Of a stretch of DNA of 64,000 bases, positions 34,957-42,647 are shown piece after piece (positions within the stretch are counted from its first letter, which is position 1; each line of letters starts with the position of its first letter). The translations under genes and the position numbers were made by a program. The notes under the pieces are model-generated. The model did no database searches and was not told where the DNA came from. It was given only the letters and a program-made list of their open reading frames with translations. This stretch comes from an uncultured bacterium. Lineage in GTDB: Bacteria > Cyanobacteriota > Vampirovibrionia > Gastranaerophilales > Gastranaerophilaceae. The stretch covers positions 21,884 to 85,883 of the forward strand of contig CASDRS010000007.1 of NCBI GenBank assembly GCA_949283255.1, in the 5' to 3' direction.

Positions 34957-35448
34957 ATGAGAGGAAAAGCATTTAAATTTGGAGACAACATATCAACAGA
35001 CCACATAGCACCGGGCAGACTCTTTCACCTGCGATCAAATTTACCTGAATTTGCAAAGCATGTATTAGAAGATGCAGATCCTGAGTTTGCATCGAAAATG
35101 AAACCGGGCGACTTCGTTGTAGCAGGTTCAAATTTTGGTTTGGGTTCCTCTCGAGAGCACGCACCTCAAATAATAAAAATTGCAGGAGTAGGCGCAGTTA
35201 TAGCAAAGTCATTTGCAAGAATTTTCTACAGAAATGCAATAAACATAGGTCTTTTAGCAATTGAATGTGATACTGACGGAATAGATGCAGGAGACGAATT
35301 GGACCTTGATATCGAAAAAGGTATATTAACAGACCTGACAAATGGCGCAATTATTCCAATAGAACCGCTACCGCCTGTTATGATAAAAATGCTCAACGAC
35401 GGCGGACTTGTCGAACATATCAAGAAAAACTGCGGATTTAAGCTGTAA
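34957..35448 (+). CDS. leuD: Isopropylmalate/homoaconitate dehydratase small subunit (LeuD-like)
   Basis: A 163-residue aconitase swivel-domain protein. The start MRGKAFKFGDNISTDHIAPG and the substrate-binding loop GSNFGLGSSREHAP are typical of the small subunit of 3-isopropylmalate or homoaconitate dehydratase. It partners a separate Fe-S large subunit that is not in this window. Ribosome binding site GAGAGGAG precedes the ATG. LeuD and HacB cannot be told apart by eye. Confidence 0.88.
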   Translation: MRGKAFKFGDNISTDHIAPGRLFHLRSNLPEFAKHVLEDADPEFASKMKPGDFVVAGSNFGLGSSREHAPQIIKIAGVGAVIAKSFARIFYRNAINIGLLAIECDTDGIDAGDELDLDIEKGILTDLTNGAIIPIEPLPPVMIKMLNDGGLVEHIKKNCGFKL

Positions 35449-35483
35449 AAATCACAGTCAGCTTAGTATAAGTTAAGATTTAG

Positions 35484-35512
35484 TTGACATTAGAGCATAC
35501 TCGTAGTTAAAT
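35484..35512 (+). promoter_or_regulatory. Promoter of the rpsL-rpsG operon
   Basis: Consensus TTGACA (35484-35489), 17-nt spacer, TTAAAT (35507-35512). It lies just after the leuD-like gene and would give a leader of about 200 nt before rpsL. Confidence 0.6.
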
Positions 35513-35518
35513 TAGACT

Positions 35519-35700
35519 ATGCACTAGTGCCGAAATTTTCGTGCTGGATAATTAAAGCACTCAGTGATAGGTAAAGCAGGGACGTAGGAACAGAATTTGA
35601 ACAGTCCTAAATAGCAAATAAAAAGTTCAAATATGTTTGGCAGTTCCGGTCATAATCAGAATGCGTAAGGGTTTTGGATTTATGATCTTTACCGTTGGTA
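35519..35700 (+). promoter_or_regulatory. Structured leader of rpsL
   Basis: About 200 nt without an ORF between the promoter and rpsL. GGAAC (35587-35591) pairs with GTTCC (35643-35647); inside it ATTTGAAC (35595-35602) pairs with GTTCAAAT (35625-35632). A second hairpin joins GGTCATAATC (35648-35657) with GATTTATGATC. An S7- or S12-responsive autoregulatory leader is plausible; no known family is recognised. Confidence 0.5.
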
Positions 35701-35722
35701 GAAAAGAAAAAAGGAGAAAAAA

Positions 35723-36109
35723 ATGCCTACAATTAATCAGCTTGTACGTTCAGAACGTAAAAAGCTTACAGACAAAACAAAATCTCCAGCTTTGATGAAT
35801 TGTCCTCAAAGACGTGGAGTATGTACAAGGGTTTACACAACAACCCCTAAAAAACCAAACTCAGCTTTGAGAAAAGTTGCCAGAGTAAGATTAACAAACG
35901 GATTTGAAGTTACTTCATATATTCCGGGTATCGGCCACAACCTTCAAGAACACAGTGTTGTTCTTATCAGAGGCGGCAGGGTAAAAGACCTTCCAGGTGT
36001 TCGTTACCACATCGTTAGAGGTACCTTGGATACAGCTGGTGTTGCTAACCGTACACAAAGCAGATCTAAATATGGTGCTAAGAAAAATGCTAAAGGAGGT
36101 AAGAAGTAA
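35723..36109 (+). CDS. rpsL: 30S ribosomal protein S12
   Basis: A 128-residue decoding-centre protein. The universal stretch [19 protein letters not shown] is intact with Lys43, the streptomycin-sensitive form, and [16 protein letters not shown] follows. Ribosome binding site AAGGAG lies 6 nt before the ATG. Its stop codon shares a base with the rpsG start. Confidence 0.98.
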   Translation: MPTINQLVRSERKKLTDKTKSPALMNCPQRRGVCTRVYTTTPKKPNSALRKVARVRLTNGFEVTSYIPGIGHNLQEHSVVLIRGGRVKDLPGVRYHIVRGTLDTAGVANRTQSRSKYGAKKNAKGGKK

Positions 36110-36579
36110 TGTCAAGACGTTCTAAACCGGCTAAACGTATTCCGTTAGCTGATCCGGTATATAACAGCGTTGATATTTCTAAATTTATCAACAGAATTAT
36201 GAGACGTGGTAAGAAATCATTAGCTGAAAAAATCTTCTACGCTACTTTAACAAGAATCGAAGAAAGAACTAACGAAAAGGCTTTGGAAGTATTCCAAAAA
36301 GCTATGACAAACGCTACTCCTTTATTGGAAGTTAAAGCTAGACGTATCGGTGGTTCTACTTACCAAGTACCTATCGAAGTTAAGGCTGACAGAGGTTTCG
36401 CTCTTGCTTCATCTTGGTTAATCGAAGCTGCTAAAAAACGTGGTGGAAAATCTTTCATCGACAAATTGACTAATGAAATTATCGATGCTTCAAACGGCAC
36501 AGGTGCTGCTTGCAAGAAGCGTGAAGATACCCACAAAATGGCTGAAGCTAACAAAGCTTTCGCTCACTACAGATATTAA
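36109..36579 (+). CDS. rpsG: 30S ribosomal protein S7
   Basis: A 156-residue 16S rRNA assembly protein ([37 protein letters not shown]). It overlaps rpsL by 1 nt (TAATG), so is translationally coupled. fusA and tuf, which usually follow, are absent: a terminator comes 22 nt after the stop. Codon use is enriched in GCT/GGT and similar, as in highly expressed genes. Confidence 0.98.
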   Translation: MSRRSKPAKRIPLADPVYNSVDISKFINRIMRRGKKSLAEKIFYATLTRIEERTNEKALEVFQKAMTNATPLLEVKARRIGGSTYQVPIEVKADRGFALASSWLIEAAKKRGGKSFIDKLTNEIIDASNGTGAACKKREDTHKMAEANKAFAHYRY

Positions 36580-36600
36580 TTTTTTAATTGATATACAAGA

Positions 36601-36637
36601 AAAGAAGATTTCCGATTATCGGGAATCTTCTTTTTTC
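36601..36637 (+). terminator. Terminator of rpsL-rpsG
   Basis: AAAGAAGATT-CCGA and TCGG-AATCTTCTTTTTT pair with single unpaired bases, followed by a T-run. Confidence 0.85.
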
Positions 36638-36664
36638 TATGTATTCTCCTCAATAATAAACACC

Positions 36665-38257
36665 TTATGGAACAAAATTGATATCATCTTCAGGAATTGA
36701 AATAAGTTTTATTCCGTAAATTGAGCTAAGCGTAGAAGTAATAGACGGATTAATCTTAGGCTGGCAATTTGAGAAAAATATGGTTTTTACGCCAAGATTT
36801 TTCAGCGCAATCATATGCGATAATGCCGTCACATCACACTTAGTTATGAAAAAGGCTATTTTTTCTGAATCTATCGGAATATTTTTAAACAACTTGTTAA
36901 GAAGCGGATAAATCATCGGAAGAGAGCTTGCAAGATTTATATATGTACAATTATCTTTTGGCAAAGAATACGAAAAAGATATTACATAATCTTTTTTACC
37001 TGCAAGTTTCATAAGCTTTTCAAAATATCCGTCCTGAGAGTACGTTTGAATAGTAGGTCCAACTATAATCAATCGTTCTATCTCTCCTGACGAGAATTTT
37101 GATGATAAATTTTTGCAAAGCTCATCAAATTCATCTGCATCATACCCAACAACCTCAGCCGGAAACTCACGGCCCTTAGCAAACCCTTTTGCATTTTCTG
37201 CAGACTTAATCAGTGCAGAATAATCCTGATTTTTTACAGGCACAACCCCTTTAGGTAAAACTGAGGATGTCGTAAACAATCGTCCTCTATATAAATACTC
37301 GGTATTTACATTAGAATTTCTGGTGAGCAGTATAGCACCTGGGAACGTTGCAAAATCAAAAACACAATTTCCGCTACAAGTGCCATAATGCCCTTTTAGA
37401 TTTTCATAACTTTTAAATTTTTCAAAAGTATGAGCTACAATAAGCTCGTCATGCGTATAAACATCTATATCTTTACCTTTTACGGCTTCCAAAACATTAT
37501 TTAAATCTAAAAGACTTTCCCCAGAAACCAATATTGCCTTACCCTTTGTTGTAGAAAGAGAGACCTCCGACAAGCATACAGCACCAAAATATTTATTTTG
37601 AGCGGTTGCAAGCTCTCCTATAAGCTTTTTATCAAGTTCTGCAAGTGTCTTTATGTTATTTTTTAGTTTTTCAAGAGAAGCCCTCGAATGGTTTAAAAGC
37701 TCCAATGCTGTCAAAATTTTTCTGACATATTCCTTTACTTCACAAGAATAATCCATCAACTTTGCAACATTTACAGCAACACTTTTTGCTACAGCAAGCA
37801 GAATATCTGCCATGTTTTTCTGCAGACGAGGAGTCTTCTTATATTTAGTTAAAAAGGCTTTTTCGCCAAGCGACATAATCTGCGATAAATTCATCTGAGG
37901 CGTAATTATCAATGAACTTTTTAACTCTTTAGACGTAACATTGTTCTCTCCGCACAAATTAATATATCTCTGTCTTGAAGTTATCACGTGATAATAAACC
38001 TTCGACACCATATTCAAAAGCTGTTCATCATTATAATCCGTAGATGAAATCACTGTGGACAAAGCCTCAATTATAATATTACTTTCAACGGAGCAGTCCT
38101 GTCCAAAGTTTTCTAACTGAAGAATATAATATGCAAGTTGCCTTAAACATATTACAATAACTTCCTGCAAAGCCGAGATACTCGGCGGTATTGAACATGA
38201 CCCCTTTGACACACATTCATCATACTCAAAATTATCTGAAAAAAAATTATATAACAT
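36665..38257 (-). CDS. Hybrid-cluster-protein-like (Hcp) protein lacking cluster ligands
   Basis: A 530-residue protein that aligns by eye with Hcp in its second half: DIDVYTHDELIVAH, GHYGTCSGNCVFDFATFPGAILLTRNS, then RLFTTSSVLPKG. Of the four N-terminal Cys ligands only two remain (C15, C21). The hybrid-cluster ligands look lost: the SGHD His reads SGESL, the TTNC Cys reads TRNS, and the later Cys, Glu and Lys positions have no match. It probably carries no normal hybrid cluster and cannot be a standard hydroxylamine/NO reductase. It lies just ahead of a glutaredoxin-like gene that is transcribed in the same direction, 13 nt upstream. Confidence 0.72.
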   Translation of the reverse strand: MLYNFFSDNFEYDECVSKGSCSIPPSISALQEVIVICLRQLAYYILQLENFGQDCSVESNIIIEALSTVISSTDYNDEQLLNMVSKVYYHVITSRQRYINLCGENNVTSKELKSSLIITPQMNLSQIMSLGEKAFLTKYKKTPRLQKNMADILLAVAKSVAVNVAKLMDYSCEVKEYVRKILTALELLNHSRASLEKLKNNIKTLAELDKKLIGELATAQNKYFGAVCLSEVSLSTTKGKAILVSGESLLDLNNVLEAVKGKDIDVYTHDELIVAHTFEKFKSYENLKGHYGTCSGNCVFDFATFPGAILLTRNSNVNTEYLYRGRLFTTSSVLPKGVVPVKNQDYSALIKSAENAKGFAKGREFPAEVVGYDADEFDELCKNLSSKFSSGEIERLIIVGPTIQTYSQDGYFEKLMKLAGKKDYVISFSYSLPKDNCTYINLASSLPMIYPLLNKLFKNIPIDSEKIAFFITKCDVTALSHMIALKNLGVKTIFFSNCQPKINPSITSTLSSIYGIKLISIPEDDINFVP

Positions 38258-38270
38258 AAAACTATACCTA

Positions 38271-38501
38271 CTATTTTAAACTTTTAACGTAATCAATAAT
38301 TACATCAGACTCATACATTCTCGTATTTTTATCTGTATCCACAAGAAAAGGCACTTGCGCAATTTTCCCCAAAGAAATCAATTCATCAAAATTCTTTTTA
38401 ATAGAAACATCTTTCAAAACCAAATCAATCCCTAAATCATTACAAGCAGATAAAACCTTTTGACAATACGGACAAGTCGGCGAATAATATAATTCAAGCA
38501 T
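38271..38501 (-). CDS. Glutaredoxin-like protein
   Basis: A 76-residue thioredoxin-fold protein with the CPYC active site (MLELYYSPTCPYCQKVL) and the cis-proline stretch AQVPFLVD. The start at 38501 has AAGGAGA 8 nt upstream; a longer frame lacks support. It is co-directional with, and 13 nt upstream of, the Hcp-like gene. Confidence 0.9.
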   Translation of the reverse strand: MLELYYSPTCPYCQKVLSACNDLGIDLVLKDVSIKKNFDELISLGKIAQVPFLVDTDKNTRMYESDVIIDYVKSLK

Positions 38502-38606
38502 AATAACAATCTCCTTATACAAAGGCATTATCAATTGAAAGTGCAAAGTTGTCATTACCCGAAGTAATTATTTTAATTAAAAGCTTACTTGCTAAAGATA
38601 ATTGTT

Positions 38607-38612
38607 TATAAT
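38607..38612 (+). promoter_or_regulatory. -10 box of wecB
   Basis: TATAAT, 12 nt before the ATG at 38625. There is no Shine-Dalgarno sequence, so a nearly leaderless mRNA is predicted. Confidence 0.45.
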
Positions 38613-38624
38613 AAAATGCAAAAT

Positions 38625-39743
38625 ATGAAAAATATATTATTTGTTTTCGGGACGAGACCAGAAGTCATAAAATTAGCACCGGTTATTTTGGAACTTAAGA
38701 AATATCCGGATAAGTATAACGTGATTATATGTAATACAGAACAACAAAAAGAACTATCCAACCAAACACTTGGATATTTCAATTTAAAAGCAGACATTAA
38801 TCTTGGCTGCATGAAGCCAAATCAAACTTTGTTGGAAATTCAGACAAGAATTTTAACTGCACTTAATCCTGTATTTGCCGAGAACAAAATTGATGCAACA
38901 ATTGTACAAGGCGATACAATGACAGTATTGTGCGGAGCTCTTGCAAGCTTCTATAATAAAATTCCTGTATTTCACGTAGAAGCAGGTCTCAGATCATATG
39001 ATATTTACGAGCCGTTTCCTGAAGAAGTCATGCGCCAAATGACATCAAGAGTTGCAGATTTGCATTTTGCACCAACAGAGAAAAACAGAGGCGCTCTTTT
39101 AAAAGAAAATATATCTGCAGACAAAATTCATATAACAGGTAACACAGTTATAGATGCACTATTCTGCCTATCGGAAGAAACATTAAACAAAGCCGGCGAG
39201 TTTTACAAAAATGAAGGTATTCCTATTGATGACAAGTTAGTCTTAATAACAGCACATCGTAGAGAAAACCATGGCGAAAGAATTGATAGGATAATAAAGG
39301 CTATTACTTACTTGGCTGAAAAATACACAGACCATACCTTCGTAATACCGGTGCATCCAAATCCAAATGTAAAAGAAAAAATTCATACAAGACTTGGGCA
39401 CATTAAAAATATAAAATTATTAACACCACTTGATTACCCATATCTTGTTTATCTAATGAAGAATGCTAAACTTATATTAACTGATTCAGGCGGAATACAA
39501 GAGGAAGCTCCATCATTCGGATGTCCAACCCTTGTTATGAGATATGAAACCGAACGTCAAGAAGGTATAGATGCAGGAGTTTCAGTGTTAGTTGGAGCAG
39601 ATTACGATAAAATTGTTTCTCTTAGCGAAAATATTCTTTCAGACAAGAAAGAAAATACTCGTTTAAAAGCTCAAAACCCTTATGGTGACGGCACATCAGC
39701 TAAAAAAATAGAAAAGATTATAGCAGACTATTTTAATATATAA
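38625..39743 (+). CDS. wecB: UDP-N-acetylglucosamine 2-epimerase (non-hydrolysing)
   Basis: Makes UDP-ManNAc for surface polysaccharide. The N-terminus MKNILFVFGTRPEVIKLAPVI, the VQGDTMTVL and VEAGLRSYD stretches, TAHRRENHGERI and LTDSGGIQEEAPSFGCPTLVMR are all conserved WecB/MnaA features. The start at 38625 is preferred over an in-frame ATG at 38616, because the TATAAT box ends at 38612. At 372 residues its length is normal. Confidence 0.95.
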   Translation: MKNILFVFGTRPEVIKLAPVILELKKYPDKYNVIICNTEQQKELSNQTLGYFNLKADINLGCMKPNQTLLEIQTRILTALNPVFAENKIDATIVQGDTMTVLCGALASFYNKIPVFHVEAGLRSYDIYEPFPEEVMRQMTSRVADLHFAPTEKNRGALLKENISADKIHITGNTVIDALFCLSEETLNKAGEFYKNEGIPIDDKLVLITAHRRENHGERIDRIIKAITYLAEKYTDHTFVIPVHPNPNVKEKIHTRLGHIKNIKLLTPLDYPYLVYLMKNAKLILTDSGGIQEEAPSFGCPTLVMRYETERQEGIDAGVSVLVGADYDKIVSLSENILSDKKENTRLKAQNPYGDGTSAKKIEKIIADYFNI

Positions 39744-39787
39744 TAAACTATTTGTTTTTTATTTTTATTTAGTAAATTTGCGCATAA

Positions 39788-39817
39788 GAAAATCCGCCCT
39801 ATTATGAGCGGATGATT
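39788..39817 (-). terminator. Terminator of the prohibitin-family gene
   Basis: On the minus strand ATCCGC, a 10-nt loop, GCGGAT and TTTT, about 30 nt after the stop. Confidence 0.65.
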
Positions 39818-39843
39818 AAGGATTATTAAGGTTTATTTACATA

Positions 39844-40674
39844 TTATCTTTTTGTTCCAGAATTAAGTCCGATAAAAGGAACTGTATCTCCCAACATATA
39901 AACAGGTAATACACCGTTCCACTTTTGTACAGCTTCATACTGAACAAGAGCTTTGTTCTTTGCTAAAGCGTCAGATCTAATTTTCATAGAACGAGCCTCC
40001 GCTTCAGCTGATATTATTTTTTGTTTAGCCTCTTCTTGAATTTGAACAGTTCTGTTTTTAGCTTTCAACGCTTCTTGCTCAGCAGTTACTTTACTCTCAA
40101 TAGCCTGCTCAAAAACTTTTGAATAATTTATGTCAGTAATTTGAAATCCTGTTACATTCAAATATTTAGACTCAAGCTGTCTCTGTAACTTACCGACAAT
40201 ATCACTGGTTGCGGCTTCTCTGTTAGCCACCAAATCTTGAGCGTTCCACTTGCCGATAACATCTTTTATGGTACCTTCAACTACAGGCATGAGAATTGTA
40301 TTTACATAGTCTGTACCTACCTCTCTATACATTTTGTATGCATTTTGCGGTTGAAGATTATAATTTATGACATAAGATATTCTAGCCTGCTGAATGTCTT
40401 TAGTGTAAACTTCTGTACTCATATAAGTTTTCTGAGTTTTAACATTCATATTCTTAATTTTTGAAATAAACGGTGTAACAAAATGGACACCTTCTGTAAA
40501 ACTTTGAGGAGAAACTTTACCTAAAGTAACTTTTACGCCTCTTTCACCGACTCCGACAATGGCAATAGGATTAAAAATAAGAAGGAACATTACCACCAAC
40601 ACTATCACTAACACAGGAGTAGCAAGTGCTTTCTTATCAAAATCAAACTCATTTTTATTCATCATCTTCGTCAT
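39844..40674 (-). CDS. Prohibitin/SPFH-domain membrane protein
   Basis: A 276-residue protein with one N-terminal membrane helix (about 16-36) and an SPFH/band 7 domain (GVKVTLGKVSPQSFTEGVHF; VEGTIKDVIGKW), then a long coiled coil (KVTAEQEALKAKNRTVQIQE). This is the prohibitin layout, oligomeric at the membrane and linked to membrane quality control. It follows a small membrane protein gene (14-nt gap) and an AMIN-like protein gene in one likely operon. Confidence 0.92.
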   Translation of the reverse strand: MTKMMNKNEFDFDKKALATPVLVIVLVVMFLLIFNPIAIVGVGERGVKVTLGKVSPQSFTEGVHFVTPFISKIKNMNVKTQKTYMSTEVYTKDIQQARISYVINYNLQPQNAYKMYREVGTDYVNTILMPVVEGTIKDVIGKWNAQDLVANREAATSDIVGKLQRQLESKYLNVTGFQITDINYSKVFEQAIESKVTAEQEALKAKNRTVQIQEEAKQKIISAEAEARSMKIRSDALAKNKALVQYEAVQKWNGVLPVYMLGDTVPFIGLNSGTKR

Positions 40675-40688
40675 AATTAAAAACTCTC

Positions 40689-40880
40689 CTATATAAGTCC
40701 TGCAAACGATGCCAATACATAACCTAATACAATTATCAAAATTAGAAGCGCAAACCCATTTAGAATAATCTTACCGTGTTTCTTATAAAGATTAACATTA
40801 AACAAGAAACTAACTATAATTATCACAAGATTAACACATATAATGATTGATAATAACAAAAGTAAGATTCTAACAGCCAT
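40689..40880 (-). CDS. Small two-helix membrane protein
   Basis: A 63-residue protein with two membrane helices (about 3-26 and 40-62) separated by a short basic loop (NLYKKHGK). Unknown function. Its position between the AMIN-like gene and the prohibitin gene, all on the minus strand with short gaps, supports it being real. Confidence 0.65.
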   Translation of the reverse strand: MAVRILLLLLSIIICVNLVIIIVSFLFNVNLYKKHGKIILNGFALLILIIVLGYVLASFAGLI

Positions 40881-40901
40881 CGTAATTCCTAATCCTCATC
40901 T

Positions 40902-41552
40902 TTATCTGTTGGCAACTCTTTGTAAATGTCTTATTGTGTCTGCACGTCTGATTGCCTGCTTCATCCTAGGATTTTTAACCTTGTAGTCAATACTTGGAAT
41001 TGTCAAAAGCTCACGTCTATAGTTTTTGTACATTGCAATTTCTCTATCACGCATATTCTTTTGAACAGCTTCTTTTACCTTTGCTCTAGGATCAACCTTA
41101 ATTTCTCTTGATTTAGCGAATATAAAGCATAACACCAAACCCGCAAAGACACTCCAACAAATTGTATTTTTAGACACCTTGTCAGTTACAACAATTGGAG
41201 CTGAGGCAGGAGTGTCAAATATGATATTTGCACTTGAGATATTTTTACCCTGAACATAAACTTTTATCTCGTTACTGCCAACATTTTCTACAATTACACC
41301 ATTTGCGGCAGATGTATTTTTGTAAACTGTTGATATCTCATCTGAAGTTGTTAACCCTTTGATATCAAGAACAATTTTATTGCTATTTTCTACCACACGC
41401 TTTACTGATGCAACAGCATCTGATCTTAAAATTATGTTATATCCGCTGCCAGTACCTTCAAGAACTACGGTATTTAAAAAATTATCAGCCGCATACGCAC
41501 TTGAAAAAGCCGCAAACAAACATATTATCAATGTCAAAAGTATTTTTTTCAT
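40902..41552 (-). CDS. Secreted/membrane AMIN-like domain protein
   Basis: A 216-residue protein starting at 41552 with a clear signal peptide (MKKILLTLIICLFAAFSSAYA). A beta-rich segment follows (about 25-115: NTVVLEGTGSGYNIILRSDA, KIVLDIKG), resembling AMIN domains that bind peptidoglycan or periplasmic partners. Then comes a membrane helix (CWSVFAGLVLCFIFA) and a basic cytoplasmic tail. The longer in-frame start adds 29 residues with no support. First gene of the likely operon with the small membrane protein and prohibitin. Confidence 0.75.
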   Translation of the reverse strand: MKKILLTLIICLFAAFSSAYAADNFLNTVVLEGTGSGYNIILRSDAVASVKRVVENSNKIVLDIKGLTTSDEISTVYKNTSAANGVIVENVGSNEIKVYVQGKNISSANIIFDTPASAPIVVTDKVSKNTICWSVFAGLVLCFIFAKSREIKVDPRAKVKEAVQKNMRDREIAMYKNYRRELLTIPSIDYKVKNPRMKQAIRRADTIRHLQRVANR

Positions 41553-41814
41553 CTCTCTAATTTCCCTAATCCTTTTCACACTCCTAGCATAAAGGTTTAC
41601 AAACGCTAAGTCATCAATCAATCGGATAAAATTTATCAACCACTAGATTGATATTAGGAACAAAAAACAGGATGTATAAGGATATTCAATTAAAAATCAA
41701 GTAGATTTTAAATATGTAAACAAATGTTACAAAAAATAAGCATGCTGAAATTCAAAAAAAAATAAAACCTTTATATAAATGTAAGACACGAGAGATGATA
41801 TTAAGGAGTTTGAA

Positions 41815-42192
41815 ATGAACAGTATTAACACAAACAAATCAAGTAATTTAAATCAAACGACTGCAAAAAAGACAAAAGAAACCGTAGAAACAGCTGGTTC
41901 ATTGGCAATGAATAACACCCCATTATTTGCGGTACCTGTATACAATTACGATATGTTCATACCAACAAACCCATTTTCATTAAATATAGATTTCAGCAGC
42001 TACTCTGCAGAAGGTCAAGAAAATTTAGCTAGTAACACAGGATTTTTACAAGGATTTGCAAATGCAATGTCTACAATTAACAGCTTCAACGGAGGCGCAT
42101 CATTTGGTGGCGCTGGCTCAGTAAGCGTAGCATCTGCAGGCTGCGGCGGCGGTTCTTGTTCTATTGGCGGCGGCTTTACTTCAGTCGGTTAA
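41815..42192 (+). CDS. Small Ser/Asn/Gly-rich orphan protein
   Basis: A 125-residue protein with ribosome binding site AAGGAG 8 nt before the ATG. The N-terminus is polar and Lys/Thr-rich, the middle contains aromatic residues (PLFAVPVYNYDMFIP), and the C-terminus is Gly/Ser-rich with a two-Cys tail (SAGCGGGSCSIGGG). No signal peptide. The promoter region contains CCTTTATATAAATGTAAG, like four other orphan genes here. Function unknown; possibly a structural or exported protein. Confidence 0.8.
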   Translation: MNSINTNKSSNLNQTTAKKTKETVETAGSLAMNNTPLFAVPVYNYDMFIPTNPFSLNIDFSSYSAEGQENLASNTGFLQGFANAMSTINSFNGGASFGGAGSVSVASAGCGGGSCSIGGGFTSVG

Positions 42193-42242
42193 TAGAAAAA
42201 TTGCGATAAGAGAAATAAAAAAGAATATGGAATGTTAAAAAT

Positions 42243-42267
42243 GGCGGCAATAAGCCGTCTTTTTTAT
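42243..42267 (+). terminator. Terminator of the Gly-rich orphan gene
   Basis: GGCGGC, AATAA loop, GCCGTC and TTTTTT, about 50 nt after the stop. Confidence 0.75.
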
Positions 42268-42283
42268 TGCTAATTTTTTATTA

Positions 42284-42289
42284 TATAAT
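42284..42289 (+). promoter_or_regulatory. -10 box of the GIY-YIG gene
   Basis: TATAAT, 8 nt before the ATG at 42298, with no ribosome binding site; a leaderless mRNA is predicted. Confidence 0.5.
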
Positions 42290-42297
42290 TTAAACAA

Positions 42298-42549
42298 ATG
42301 GAAAAGAACTATTACGTATACATATTAGAAACAATAGATAATACACTATATTGCGGCTATACAGACGATGTTGAAAAACGCTTTAAAATGCACCTTGAAG
42401 GAAAGGGCGCAAAATACACAAGGTCGCACAAACCTGTAAAAATCGTATACCAAAAAGAATTTTCAACAAAATCCGAAGCTCAAAAAGAAGAATTTCGGAT
42501 AAAACATTTAACAAGAAAAGAAAAATTAGAACTTATAAATCACCAATAA
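42298..42549 (+). CDS. GIY-YIG nuclease family protein (UPF0213/YhbQ type)
   Basis: An 83-residue single-domain protein. YYVYILETIDNTLYCGYTDD is the GIY-YIG motif (YVY and CGY), followed by the conserved Arg of KRFKMHLEGKGAKYTR and the Glu of EAQKEEFRIK. Small stand-alone members are common in bacteria; their nuclease activity is poorly characterised. Confidence 0.93.
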   Translation: MEKNYYVYILETIDNTLYCGYTDDVEKRFKMHLEGKGAKYTRSHKPVKIVYQKEFSTKSEAQKEEFRIKHLTRKEKLELINHQ

Positions 42550-42552
42550 TTA

Positions 42553-42613
42553 TGTAACAAAATATTAACAAAAAACGTTAAATATTAAAGAAATCCCATA
42601 ATAAAGCCGATAA
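42553..42613 (+). promoter_or_regulatory. Sigma-28-type promoter with upstream conserved box
   Basis: TAAA (42586-42589), 16 bases, GCCGATAA (42606-42613): the -10 is a perfect FliA/SigD octamer. Thirty-three bases upstream of TAAA starts TGTAACAAAATATTAACA. Both elements and their spacing match the promoter at 10621-10681. Confidence 0.82.
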
Positions 42614-42647
42614 AGAAGATAAGGAAATTAACAAAAGGAACAGAATT

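Noticed and set aside
33404..40674. Polysaccharide biosynthesis island
   Set aside because: The acyltransferase and wecB are separated by unrelated housekeeping genes on both strands; no glycosyltransferase cluster or transfer signs.
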